A stretch of DNA of 64,000 nt. Source: Nansenia antarctica (taxonomy: Eukaryota > Chordata > Actinopteri > Argentiniformes > Microstomatidae). Positions within the stretch are counted from its first letter, which is position 1. Every line of letters starts with the position of its first letter. The stretch is from the NCBI GenBank assembly GCA_963989245.1, contig OZ022345.1:23918196-23982195 (forward strand). Reading direction: 5' to 3'. A program made the translations under genes and the position numbers. This document shows positions 33,465 through 43,660 of the stretch, piece by piece. The notes under the pieces were generated by a model, which saw only the letters and a program-made list of their open reading frames with translations, ran no database searches and had not been told where the DNA came from.

Positions 33465-33796
33465 GCTACCGCTGCACAGTGGAGAGCATCCTCACCTACT
33501 GCATCTGCGTGTGGTTCTCCAGCTGCACAGCCGCAGAGAGGAAAGCGCTACAGAGAGTCGTGAGATCGGCCCAGAAGATCATCGGCGCCCCCCTCCCCTC
33601 TCTGGAAGAGCTGTACAACACACACTGCCTCAGGAAGGCCTCCAAGATCTCCAGGGACCCATCCCACCCTGGGAACGAACACTTTGTTCGGCTGCGCTCA
33701 GGCAGGCGGTTCAGGACCATGTTCGCACGGACAAATAGACTGAAGCTCAGCTTCTACCCTAGGGCCATTCAGGCCCTGAACACAGCAAAGACCTAG
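33465..33796 (+). pseudogene. LINE reverse transcriptase C-terminal fragment
   Basis: About 110 codons: CTVESILTYCICVWFSSCTA, AERKALQRVVRSAQKIIG, LPSLEELYNTHCLRKA, DPSHPGNEHFVRLRSGRRFR. This is the conserved end of L2/Rex-Babar-group ORF2 proteins. The remains of 5' truncation; not functional alone. Confidence 0.8.
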
Positions 33797-34190
33797 GTTC
33801 TAGGCCCTGTACAATCTAGACAATTTGATGGCAGCTACTAGATTGTAAACATAAGTGCAATATTGAAATACAACTGTGAACATTCTAAACCTGCTAACTG
33901 CGATATGCAATATGACAACCCTTGTGTACATAAGGTTCAGATATAGGAAAAAGTTAGGATATTTATAGCATAGAGTACAGCACAGTGTTTTATTGTATAG
34001 TATAGTAGTATAGTATAGTAGATAGTGTACATAGCCTTTATTTATGTAAACCAGCTCTTTTCCCTTTTTTAATTTTACCGTTGGCCCTCTTGTTTTTAGT
34101 CTTTTTCCAAGCACCAGGGGGCAGGGGAGCCCCCCCTCCTAAATGTAGTTGTATGGTACCTGTACTGTATTAATGACAATAAAGACCATT
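33465..34190 (+). mobile_element. L2/Rex-Babar-type LINE 3' part, 5'-truncated
   Basis: The coding end (33465-33796) is followed by a 3' untranslated region ending TGACAATAAAGAC and an (ATTC)n tail at 34187-34219. This is the fullest copy of the tail seen at 3141, 4873 and 58975. Confidence 0.82.
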
Positions 34191-34220
34191 CATTCATTCA
34201 TTCATTCATTCATTCATTCA

Positions 34221-34640
34221 TATGATCATATGTGGCACAGAAAAACAGAACCGAAACAAACCTCGATGGCAAGTGACTGTTCATCAGCAAACTTGTCATT
34301 TCACAGCCTCACACCCGTCAAATACTGCATATCACCATGAGTGACGTTTTTAATAATAATAATAATAATAATAATAACAACGTGTATTTGTATAGCGCTT
34401 GAAATAGCTTTTCCTGCAAACGTTGTCAGCAAAGTAAGTTCGTTTCGGCGTGCTAACGTTGGGTTTTGGGGGGCGGGCTGATCGATTAGCACGTTTGGTT
34501 TCATTGGCTGTCCCGTATGGAGGACCAAGTCTGTCAAAATTAACAATAAATATATAGATACATAAATGAATGTATGAACAAATAAATTAATGAATACACA
34601 CAGTATAACGAAATACATTCTATATTTATTTATTCTTTTA
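34221..34640. other. No gene seen; (AAT)n microsatellite
   Basis: AAT repeats at about 34350-34377 followed by GTATTTGTATAGCGCTTGAAA, a common fish repeat-tail sequence. Confidence 0.4.
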
Positions 34641-34835
34641 CGCATTCATTCTTTGTTTTCCACTTTCATTCTTTGTTTTCCACATTCTTTTCCACATTCA
34701 TTCTTTCTTTTCCACATTCATTCTTTCTTTTCCACATTCATTCTTTCTTTTCCACATTCATTCTTTCTTTTCCACATTCATTCTTTCATTCTTTCTTTTC
34801 CACATTCATTCTTTCTTTTCCACATTTATTCTTTC
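34640..34835 (+). repeat. ~20-bp CT-rich minisatellite
   Basis: Nine or so units of CATTCTTTCTTTTCCA with length variants. Confidence 0.88.
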
Positions 34836-34846
34836 TTTTTCACTTT

Positions 34847-34926
34847 ATCAGATCTGTATGCAAATATCTGGGGGCGTATCTTGCATGTTGTCCACGCCCC
34901 TACGCATTTTCATTGGTTGATACCGC
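34847..34926 (+). repeat. Dispersed repeat arm, also at 40058 (inverted) and 40197 (direct)
   Basis: Shares TCTTGCATGTTGTCCACGCC and CGCATTTTCATTGGTTGATA with the palindromic element at 40018-40285. Confidence 0.75.
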
Positions 34927-36209
34927 GCGTGAAGTGTGAAAGCAGCGACGCAGTTATCATCACAGACGGGGAGAGAGTCGTTAGTCGTCTATAGCCCCGT
35001 TCTCACACAGCCTGTTTCTCCCTATAATTTCCATGGAATCCCAAACTATGTCGACATCCCAAGCTATTCCCGTGTTGTCTACTTTCACACATGTCGGCAA
35101 TGGTCTATTCATAGCTTTCAGTCACGTGGTTTCTTCCCTAGCAACCACCAACCTGACGGGCAAAAAGTATCATAGCAACATCGCTCAACATGGCTGCCTA
35201 CTATTTAGACCACCTCACTCATGAAGAACTATCAAGATACACGACGGTGATAGGAGTGGAGGATTGACACCATTCAAATAGTGTTGGATTCCCTGTCTTC
35301 TACTCTATCCGACACGTTGGAATTATGTTCCTAACCCCCGGAGAATCAAAGTTATTGACCTGCAAAGGGTGCCTCCTTGACCGGCTTTTCCCGTGAATAA
35401 CACCGGTTATGGAGGTGGTACAAACATAAGACTATTATTGCTAAATTCACTATCAGTATACGGTCATTTTGAGCCCTTAACCACCGCGCTGACACCCCGA
35501 GAAGATATACTTTTAATATGAAACTCGATCAACCGGGCGTTCACCGGCTGCTGGACGAAACTCCCAACTCCCGCTGTCAGCGAGGCGAGGGAATATTTAT
35601 ATCCGGGAATTCGCTCCTTGCTGTGTCCACGGTGATAGGAGTGGAGGATCGACTCCATTCAAATAGTGTTGGATTCCCTGTCTTCTACTCTATCCGGACA
35701 CGTTGGAATTATTTTCCTAACCCACGGGAAATCAAAGTTATTAACCCGCAAAAAATGGGTTTTGCCCGTGGGTTTTGCCCGCAAAAAGTGCCTTTTGCCC
35801 GTCAGGTGGGCGTTTCCACTATGCTGTGACGTCACATGAAAGCTATGAATACTAGTCCATCAGCACTGTATGGGAGAACTTGGTGATAACCACAATACCA
35901 GTTGACTCAATTAGACATATACGCTCTGGGCTATGCGCGAGGCAAGACAGCTGAGAGTGTCTCCACTGCGTTTATATCACAAAATGTACATTTGATAAGT
36001 AAAAGTAAGCTAGCTAAGTAAGTAATCTAGCTGACTATGGAAACGAAGTACTATCCAGTTAGAATTATAGAAGATCTAGTTGTGTTTTCCTGCTGGTCTC
36101 GCTGCCTGGGTTTGAACAGACTTGTGGTGACTAAAAATGGCTTTAAAAAATGCCTTTCCACCAAAGAATATATATATGCCATATATATGCGATATATCAT
36201 ACCTCCACT
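34927..36209. other. 5' flank of the RLE retrotransposon, with a ~100-bp direct repeat
   Basis: A segment beginning ACGGTGATAGGAGTGGAGGA occurs at about 35246-35345 and again at 35629-35733. Part of this stretch may be the element's 5' untranslated region. The 5' boundary could not be fixed. Confidence 0.45.
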
Positions 36210-39200
36210 ATGGCTACGAAAAGTTCAAAACGAAAAACACCCCTAGAGTCTGCGAGAGCGGGGGCGGAAGATGACTCAACGGCGGATCACACGGTAACAG
36301 ACCCTGGAACGGAAATGACAACGAATCAAATGATCAGCACGGTAGTTGACGGAGTAACAACACTGGCAGGACACAAGCTACAAAGCTGCATCTGTGGCTG
36401 GAAAAAGATAACATCAGAGAAGGGTCTCAAGATCCACCAGGGCAGGAAAAAGTGCCTAAGAGAGCTTAGCGAGGTGCCTCGCATTGACCACTACTTCCTC
36501 AGAGGTAGGGCAAATCAGTCGAGTGAAGCCCAGTGGCAGGATATTCACCACAGTCCACAGGGTATCAGAACCCCAGACGAAGCTCAACCAAGCACAGATC
36601 CATCAACGGACATGAGTCCAGAGCCTATCCAGCCACAGACAGCAGTAGAGAGGAAGATGAATGGACGGAAGCCTCAAATCTTGTGGCCTAAAGCCTGCCA
36701 GAAAAAGGAGTGGGAAAACACAGACACAGACCGTGTCCATCTTCTAGAAGGTCTGAAAGGGGGCGTGGAACGAAAGCTGGACAAGATTGGAGAGATCATT
36801 TACAGCTATGGAGCAGAGAGATTTGGGGTGAAAAGTAAGAACCATGGGACACAGAAGGAACCATCAGCCCATCTCAAGTCCAGGAGACAACAAGAGATTG
36901 AAAGACTTGTGAAAGAAAGAAGGTGCCTGAGAAAACAGTGGAAGAAGGCCACAGAAGTGGAAAGGAAAGGACTTGAGGCACTACAGGCCGACATCAAGCA
37001 GCGTCTTGCAACACTTCGAAGAGCAGAATGCTTGAGAAAGCAACACAAGAAGAAAGAGCGAACGAGGACTGCCTTCTACAGAGATCCCTACAAGTTTGTC
37101 AAAGACCTCTTTGTCAAGGAGAAAACGGGGACCCTCAAAGTACCCATAAGGGAACTAGAGGAGCACCTGAGGAAGACCTACTCCGACAACCAGAGGCATG
37201 TGCCAGCCAGCATTCCGGATGACATGCCACCAATCCAACCACCTGAGCACCAGATGGAAACAAGGCCCCCTACATGGAGCGAAGTTGAGAGCACAGTAAA
37301 ACGGGCAAGAACAGCCTCAGCCCCTGGGCCCAACGGCGTTCCATACAGGCTATATAAGAACAGTCCAGGCGTCTTGAAATACCTCTGGAAGCTAATGAAA
37401 GTGGCATGGGAAAAAGGAATCATACCAAAGGCATGGCGAAGGGCAGGAGGGATCCTGATTCCCAAAGAGAAGAATTCCTCAACCATCGACCAGTTCCGCC
37501 AGATCAGTCTACTGAATGTGGAAGGAAAGATTTTCTTCAGTGTTGTGGCCCAGAGGCTCTCAGTATTCTTGCAGAAGAACAACTTTGTCGACACCTCAGT
37601 GCAGAAGGCAGGGATAAGTGGATTCTCAGGATGCCTGGAACACACAAATGTCATCTGGCACCAGGTACAAACGGCCAAGAAGGAGAAGAAAGACCTGCAT
37701 GTGGTTTTCTTAGATCTTGCCAATGCCTTTGGGTCAGTGCCTCATGAGATTTTGTGGACAGCGTTCAACTTCTTCCAAGTCCCAGAGGGCATCACAAGGC
37801 TGGTCAAAGCCTACTTCCAGGACCTCCAGTTTTGTGTTACAGCACAAGCCAGTACAACTGCATGGCAGCACCTCGAGATAGGCATAATGGCGGGCTGCAC
37901 CATCTCTCCACTGGCGTTTACCATGGCAATGGAGCTCATTATTCGAGCATCCCGATGGGTCGTTGGAGGGGAACGGTTGAAGAGCGGGCTGCGTCTTCCT
38001 CCAATCAGGGCGTACATGGATGACATGACGACAATAACAACAACAAACGCATGCACCAAACGCCTGCTGGATAAACTCCAGGGAAACATCAAATGGGCAC
38101 GAATGGAGATTAAACCCAGCAAGTCCCGCAGTATCTCCATTGTCAAAGACAAGCTCGCCAATGAGAGGTTCCACGTCAACAACGAGCCAATACCAACAGT
38201 TCTGGAGAAGCCTATCAAAAGCCTTGGCCGCTGGTATAGCGCAGAACTCAAAGACTCGAAGCAGGTGGAACAACTCAGGCAGGATACAATCAGTGGCCTC
38301 AAGCAGATCAACAACACTGTTCTCCCTGGGAAGCTGAAGCTGTGGTGCTTTCAGTTTGGGCTGCTGCCCCGTCTCATGTGGCCAATTTCCATCTACGAGG
38401 TCACACTATCCCATGCCAACCGGCAGGAGAGACTGGTGAATGCACAAGTGAGGAAGTGGCTTGGACTGCCGAGAGGCCTTAGCAGCATAGGCCTGTATGG
38501 CAACGGAGCCCTCTCCCTACCAATCTCAAGCCTGGTGGAGGAGTACAAATGTGCCAAATCAAGGCTGGAAATGACTCTCACAGAATCCCGGGATCCATTC
38601 GTCAGAGGTGCTGCTCCGATCCTAGCAACGGGGAGGAAATGGAAGCCATCTGCAGCAGTTGCGGTGGCAAAGACCGCCCTCAGACACCGGGATATAGTGG
38701 GGCATGTCCAACATGGCAGAGGGGGCCTTGGTTTGGAAACAACAACACCCACATGGCAAAAGGCTACTCCAACCGAACGGCGGAAGATGGTGGTTGAGGA
38801 GGTGTGCCACCAGGAGGAAGCAGCCAGGTGCGCCAAGGCAGTCTCCCAAGCCCAGCAAGGCCGCTGGATGAAGTGGGAGAGCGTGGAGAGGAGGAAAATC
38901 ACGTGGAACGAGCTGTGGAGCATGGAGTCTAATAGGCTAAGTTTCATCATCAGAGCCACATATGATGTCCTGCCCTCTCCTACCAACCTACATCTCTGGT
39001 ATGGAGAGGACCCAGCCTGTCTCCAGTGTGCAGCCCCAGCAAGCCTCAAACACATCTTGGTGGGTTGCAAGACCAGTCTAACTCAAGGAAGATACAACTG
39101 GCGCCACAACCAAGTGCTAAAGTGCTTGGCTGCCGAACTTGAGCACAAGAGGGTAACCACCAACGCCATGCCTCTAAATGCTCAGACTACCTTTCCACGG

Positions 39201-39692
39201 AAAACAATCTTCATCCGGGAAGGGGAGAAACAGCGGACCAAGCCATCACCTCCAGACTCAGGCCCACTGAACGCAGCCCGGGATTGGGAAATGCGGGTAG
39301 ACCTCAGCCAGAGGCTCACCTTCCCACCCGAAATTGCAGCGACCAACCTGCGCCCAGACCTAGTCCTCTGGTCCAAGTCCTGCCGGCGTGTCTTCATCGT
39401 AGAACTGACGGTCCCATGGGAGGAGGCCATCGATGAGGCATTCGAACGGAAGAGGCTGCGGTATGCCAACTTAGCAGTCGAAGCAGAGGGGCGGGGCTGG
39501 AACGTGAAGGTGTGGCCAGTGGAGGTGGGCTGCAGAGGCTTTGTAGCCAGCTCCACCACAAGGCTCCTGAGGGCAGTAGGGATCAAAGGACAGGCCCAAC
39601 GGAAGGCAATTAAAGAACTGTCCACTGCAGCAGAACGGAGCAGTCACTGGTTGTGGCTGAAACGTAGGGACCCAGCATGGGCTCCCAAATGA
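36210..39692 (+). CDS. RLE-type non-LTR retrotransposon protein (R2/Hero-like), intact
   Basis: 1160 codons with no interruption. The start at 36210 (MATKSSKRK) is preferred over an upstream ATG at 36150. Domains: N-terminal Cys/His finger (C60, C62, H76, C82); basic linker; reverse transcriptase with FLDLANAFGS (Asp 502), GCTISPLAF, and YMDD (602-605) in place of the usual Y/FADD; a gag-like CCHC knuckle C-x2-C-x7-H-x4-C (C937-C953); and a C-terminal restriction-like endonuclease with PD (1049-1050) and ELT (E1065) of the PD-(D/E)XK type. This architecture defines the R2, R4, NeSL and Hero groups, which insert by target-primed reverse transcription. The endonuclease nicks the target and the RT copies element RNA there. 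The exact clade is not assigned. All catalytic residues checked are present, so it may be active. It is alone in this window. Confidence 0.93.
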   Translation: MATKSSKRKTPLESARAGAEDDSTADHTVTDPGTEMTTNQMISTVVDGVTTLAGHKLQSCICGWKKITSEKGLKIHQGRKKCLRELSEVPRIDHYFLRGRANQSSEAQWQDIHHSPQGIRTPDEAQPSTDPSTDMSPEPIQPQTAVERKMNGRKPQILWPKACQKKEWENTDTDRVHLLEGLKGGVERKLDKIGEIIYSYGAERFGVKSKNHGTQKEPSAHLKSRRQQEIERLVKERRCLRKQWKKATEVERKGLEALQADIKQRLATLRRAECLRKQHKKKERTRTAFYRDPYKFVKDLFVKEKTGTLKVPIRELEEHLRKTYSDNQRHVPASIPDDMPPIQPPEHQMETRPPTWSEVESTVKRARTASAPGPNGVPYRLYKNSPGVLKYLWKLMKVAWEKGIIPKAWRRAGGILIPKEKNSSTIDQFRQISLLNVEGKIFFSVVAQRLSVFLQKNNFVDTSVQKAGISGFSGCLEHTNVIWHQVQTAKKEKKDLHVVFLDLANAFGSVPHEILWTAFNFFQVPEGITRLVKAYFQDLQFCVTAQASTTAWQHLEIGIMAGCTISPLAFTMAMELIIRASRWVVGGERLKSGLRLPPIRAYMDDMTTITTTNACTKRLLDKLQGNIKWARMEIKPSKSRSISIVKDKLANERFHVNNEPIPTVLEKPIKSLGRWYSAELKDSKQVEQLRQDTISGLKQINNTVLPGKLKLWCFQFGLLPRLMWPISIYEVTLSHANRQERLVNAQVRKWLGLPRGLSSIGLYGNGALSLPISSLVEEYKCAKSRLEMTLTESRDPFVRGAAPILATGRKWKPSAAVAVAKTALRHRDIVGHVQHGRGGLGLETTTPTWQKATPTERRKMVVEEVCHQEEAARCAKAVSQAQQGRWMKWESVERRKITWNELWSMESNRLSFIIRATYDVLPSPTNLHLWYGEDPACLQCAAPASLKHILVGCKTSLTQGRYNWRHNQVLKCLAAELEHKRVTTNAMPLNAQTTFPRKTIFIREGEKQRTKPSPPDSGPLNAARDWEMRVDLSQRLTFPPEIAATNLRPDLVLWSKSCRRVFIVELTVPWEEAIDEAFERKRLRYANLAVEAEGRGWNVKVWPVEVGCRGFVASSTTRLLRAVGIKGQAQRKAIKELSTAAERSSHWLWLKRRDPAWAPK

Positions 39693-40434
39693 CCACGTGG
39701 TGCCACCGTGCGACGCACACCCAGGCCTGATCAGCCTGTGGTGGGCCAACCTCGGCAGAGGGTGTCTTGTGATAAATGGCCGAAACACCCAATGAGGTCG
39801 GGGACCACAACTGAAGATGTGTCGTACTGGTGGCACCACGTGATCATTGCCAAATTCCACTCCACCCAAGAGGACATCTCCAGCTCCACTCAGTCAATTG
39901 TTGTGCTAATTATTTAGGGATTTTAACATCTAGTCCTATTAAGAATCCAAAACCCTCCACTATGATTCATATGCCCTTTTAAAAAAACAAAAACATGCTA
40001 TGATTGGAAATTAAGTGGTGTCTGCTCTTGGCTGAGAGCTTCATCACGTCACGCGCAGTATCAACCAATGAAAATGCGCAGGGGCGTGGACAACATGCAA
40101 GATACGCCCCTATATTTGCATACACATCTGATAAAGAGTAAGACAATGTTGTATTCACCTATCTATTCACATAGAATAGTTTGTCTTTGTCATTGTCAGA
40201 TGTGTATGCAAATATAGGGGCGTATCTTGGACGCACTCTACGCATTTTCATTGGTTGATAAAGCCCTCAGCCAAGAGTACCTGAACATTTCATTACCATC
40301 TGGGTAGGCAAATTCTAGATGTGATTTTTTTATTCCTATACACCCCTAGATTATGTTTTTATATGATAGACCTTTTGGTTTGGCAGCTTATTAGTGGTTA
40401 GTGGTTAGGATAGGGTTAGGTCCCTTGGCATATT
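39693..40434. other. 3' flank of the RLE element, then a palindromic repeat
   Basis: 39693 to about 39920 is probably the element's 3' untranslated region (GC-rich, no A tail seen). AT-rich sequence follows, then the 40018-40285 palindrome. Confidence 0.45.
40018..40285. repeat. Palindromic MITE-like repeat (~270 bp)
   Basis: The arm CTCTTGGCTGAGAGC...CAACCAATGAAAATGCG...AAGATACGCCCCTATATTTG is inverted at about 40197-40280, around a 60-bp centre. One arm is also present at 34847-34926. Confidence 0.75.
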
Positions 40435-40797
40435 TTGCTCCCCTTCGCATGATTCGCGCGTAGCTGTGCTGTGGTTGTGATAGAGACATGAGCCCTTTCA
40501 TGTTTTTTATGCACCTGAGTCTCCTAGACACGTAGAGACCAACCCCGAGTCGATCAGAGATTCCTACGATGAGCTATGGTAACTTTCCCGCACCTACCCC
40601 CTACCGGTGAATGCCTAGTTTTTGCGGTTTTCCGGAGGTATTGTGCGGTAGGTGCGGGAGAGTTACCATAGCTCAGCGTAGGCAGCTCTGAACGACTCAG
40701 GGTCTCTCAGGAGACCCAGGCGCATACAGTACATCTGTCTCATGTCTCTATCACAACCACAGCCCGAGCTACGCGCGACTCACGCGAAGGGGAGCAA
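40435..40797. mobile_element. Palindromic MITE (363 bp)
   Basis: The ends TTGCTCCCCTTCGC and GCGAAGGGGAGCAA are perfect inverted repeats. Direct CATATT at 40429-40434 and 40798-40803. Near-complete self-complementarity, including an inner pair GAGCTATGGTAACTTTCCCG with its complement (about 40569-40676). The superfamily is uncertain. Confidence 0.85.
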
Positions 40798-40800
40798 CAT

Positions 40801-42210
40801 ATTGATTGATTATACTTTAATGTCAGCAGGCAAATACTTTAAATACAGCAGGCAAAGTAAACAACAGGACAGCAGCAAACATTGAGTGACATTGGCAGCA
40901 GTTTCCACCTGGACATGGCATCATTTGGTATATATACTGTATATTGCACATAACCCTTCAAGTGGTGTTTTCGAATATTGCACATGGCCCTTCAAGTGGT
41001 GTCTAAGATAAAGTGCAGGTGCTGGTGGTCATGTCCTAATCATCGTTTCTGCTTGAGCGAATTGATTAGTTTAATGGAGAATGGGACAAATGATAGTTTT
41101 AAGAGCTTATTATTACATCTTGGCATGCGAAACCTTCTACCTAGGGGGAGAACTTCGTATTCTGTGGAGAGCGGATGTTGGGGGTCTGCGATGATCTTAT
41201 TAGCCTTTTTCATATAGTTTATTTAGGATCACATAGTCTCTTTCACCTACAATTTTCATGGCTGTTTTGTGAATGCTGACTAGTCTGTTTTTTTGTTGTA
41301 CAGTTAAGTTGCCAAACCACACAATTATTCCATATCTGATTACACTTTCAACAATGGACTGATATTAAAAAAAAAATATCTCATGATCTGCTTTCTCACC
41401 CCATAAAGTCTGAGTCGCCTCAGGTGATAAAGCCTCTGCTGTTACATAAGCTGTCTATGTGTGTATTCCAGCAGAGATGGTTGTCTAATTGAATACCTAA
41501 GTACTTATAAGAGGGCACCTGGATGATTATTTGTTCTTTGACGACCACAGGCTCATGGTCAGTTACCTGCCTTGGGTCTAACACAACCTCCTGAGTTTTG
41601 GTGAGGTTTAAGATGAGATGGTTGCTGTCGCACCATTTAATGAATATGTTAATCTCATAATGGAGCACCGAGGGGTCTGTATCTTTAGCAAGGAGACTTA
41701 GAATTGCAGTGTCGTCAGCATATTTTATAATATGGTTGCTTGGGTGGTTACTTTTACAGTCGTTGGTGTATACTGAGAAAAGATGTGGGGACAGAATGCA
41801 ACCTTGGGGGACACCTGTACTGCAGTGTTAAGTCACTGACAGTGTTCCATTGACTTTCACTTGCTGTTCTCTTTCTAACATGAAGGAATGGATCCATTTG
41901 ATTAAAGTACTATTGACACCCATGTCTTTGAGCTTTCCTAAGAGCACGTGGGGTTGTACCGTATTAAAGGCGGAACTAAAATCAACAAACATAATTCGGG
42001 CATAGGCCTTTTTGTTCTCAAAGTGCTTGGATACAGAATGTGTGATATAGAGAATAGCATCCTCTGTGCTACGGTTCTGTTTATAGGCAAATTGAAAAAC
42101 ATCTAGCAGTGGATCAATGTGTTTTCTAAGCAGAGACAGTACATATCGTTCAAAACATTGGCAATAGCCTACAGTAAGAGGAGTATAGTAAGATTTGTAT
42201 GTATTGTATG
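40801..42210 (-). mobile_element. LINE (L2/Rex-Babar-type) 3' half, degenerate
   Basis: The minus strand ends in an (AATC)n tail at 40801-40812. RT blocks can be read with stops. FVDFSSAFNT (motif A) is near 41965, GVPQGCILSPHLFSVYTN (motif B) near 41800 and KYADDTAIL (motif C) near 41710. ILNLTKTQEVVLD follows near 41590, then YKYLGIQLD. The frame is broken, for example by a stop before motif B. Confidence 0.78.
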
Positions 42211-43660
42211 TGTTATTATCGATATTCTAAGTGATCCATCTTCCGGAGATAGTCAGTCAGTTGTTTAGATGCCGCGCGTTCAAGGGTTTTGGAGGGGAAG
42301 GAGAGAAGGGATACAGGTCTGTAATTGTGGACAGATGATGGGTCAAGGGTAGGTTTCTTGAGGAGAGGCTTGACTCTGGCTATTTTGAAGGCCGCTGGGA
42401 CAGATCCTGTGGATAGGGAGGAGTTGATTAGGGTGGTAAGGTAAGGAAGGATGTCGGCGGAAATAGATTGGAGAAGGGGGGAGGGGATGGGATCAAGAGG
42501 GCATGTGGTTGCCCGCTTTGATGTGATGAGTGTGAGAATCTCATCGGGGGAGAGGGGGGAAAAAGATGACAATCCAGAGACCGAGTGTCGAGGAGAGAGT
42601 TTGGAAGGGGTGTTAGCATTGTTAGTGGGAGGAGGGAGAGGTGGGGGGGAAAAGGTGCTGCTGATGTCGTCCACCTTTTTTTCAAAGTAGATGACAAAGT
42701 CATCGGCGGACAGGGAGGAAGGAGGAGGGGGAGGAGGTGGATTAAGGAGTGAAGAGAAAGTGGAGAACAGTTTTCTAGGATTAGAGGCAGAAGAATGTAT
42801 TTTGGAATGATAGTAGGATGCTTTGGCAGCTGATGCCGAGGAGGCGTAGTTGGCAAGGAGAGAGTGATAGAGGTTAAGGTCATCAGAAAGGCCAGTTTTT
42901 TCTCCATTTCCTCTCAGCTGCTCTGAGCTCTAGTCTGCAAGCATGTAGCGTTTCAGAGAGCCAGGGAGCTCGAGAAGAGGATCGAGCTGGCTTCAAGGTT
43001 AGTGGACAGAGGGTGTCGAAGGATGAGGTGAGAGCGGACAGGAGGGTTGAGGATGCCGCATCAGTGGATAGAAGGGAGAAGGATTCGACAGAGGGTAGGG
43101 AGGATAGGACAGAAGAAGAGAGGGTGATGGGGGACAGGGTACATAGGTTACGACGAGAGGGTCTTAAGTGGTTAGAGGCTGAGAGGGAAGAGGAAGTTTT
43201 GAGGGGAAGGGAGAAGGATATAAAGTGGTGATCAGAAACTGGAAGAGGGGTAACGGTAAGGTTGGAAGTGTGGGAAGATCTGGTGAAGACAAGGTCGAGC
43301 TGATTGCCTGCCTTATGAGTCGGAGGAGAGGGGGACAGGGTAAGGCCGAAGGAGAGGAGAAGGTCAAGTACTCCAGATGAGAGAAGCTTCTCAGATTGGA
43401 AATTGAAGTCACCTAATAGTACGAGCGGAGTGCCATCATCAGGGAAGGAGCTGAGAAGGCCATCCATCTCGCCTAGGAAGTCACCGAGCTGGCCTGGGGG
43501 GCGATAGATGACAACAATGTGGAGTTTGACCGGGGAGGAGACAAAAGCAGCATGAAATTCAAAGGAGGATATAGACAAGTGTGCCAGGGGAAGGACAGTA
43601 TGTGACCACTTGGGCGAGATGAGGAGTCCTGTGCCTCCCCCTCGACCAGAGGGTCTAGGG

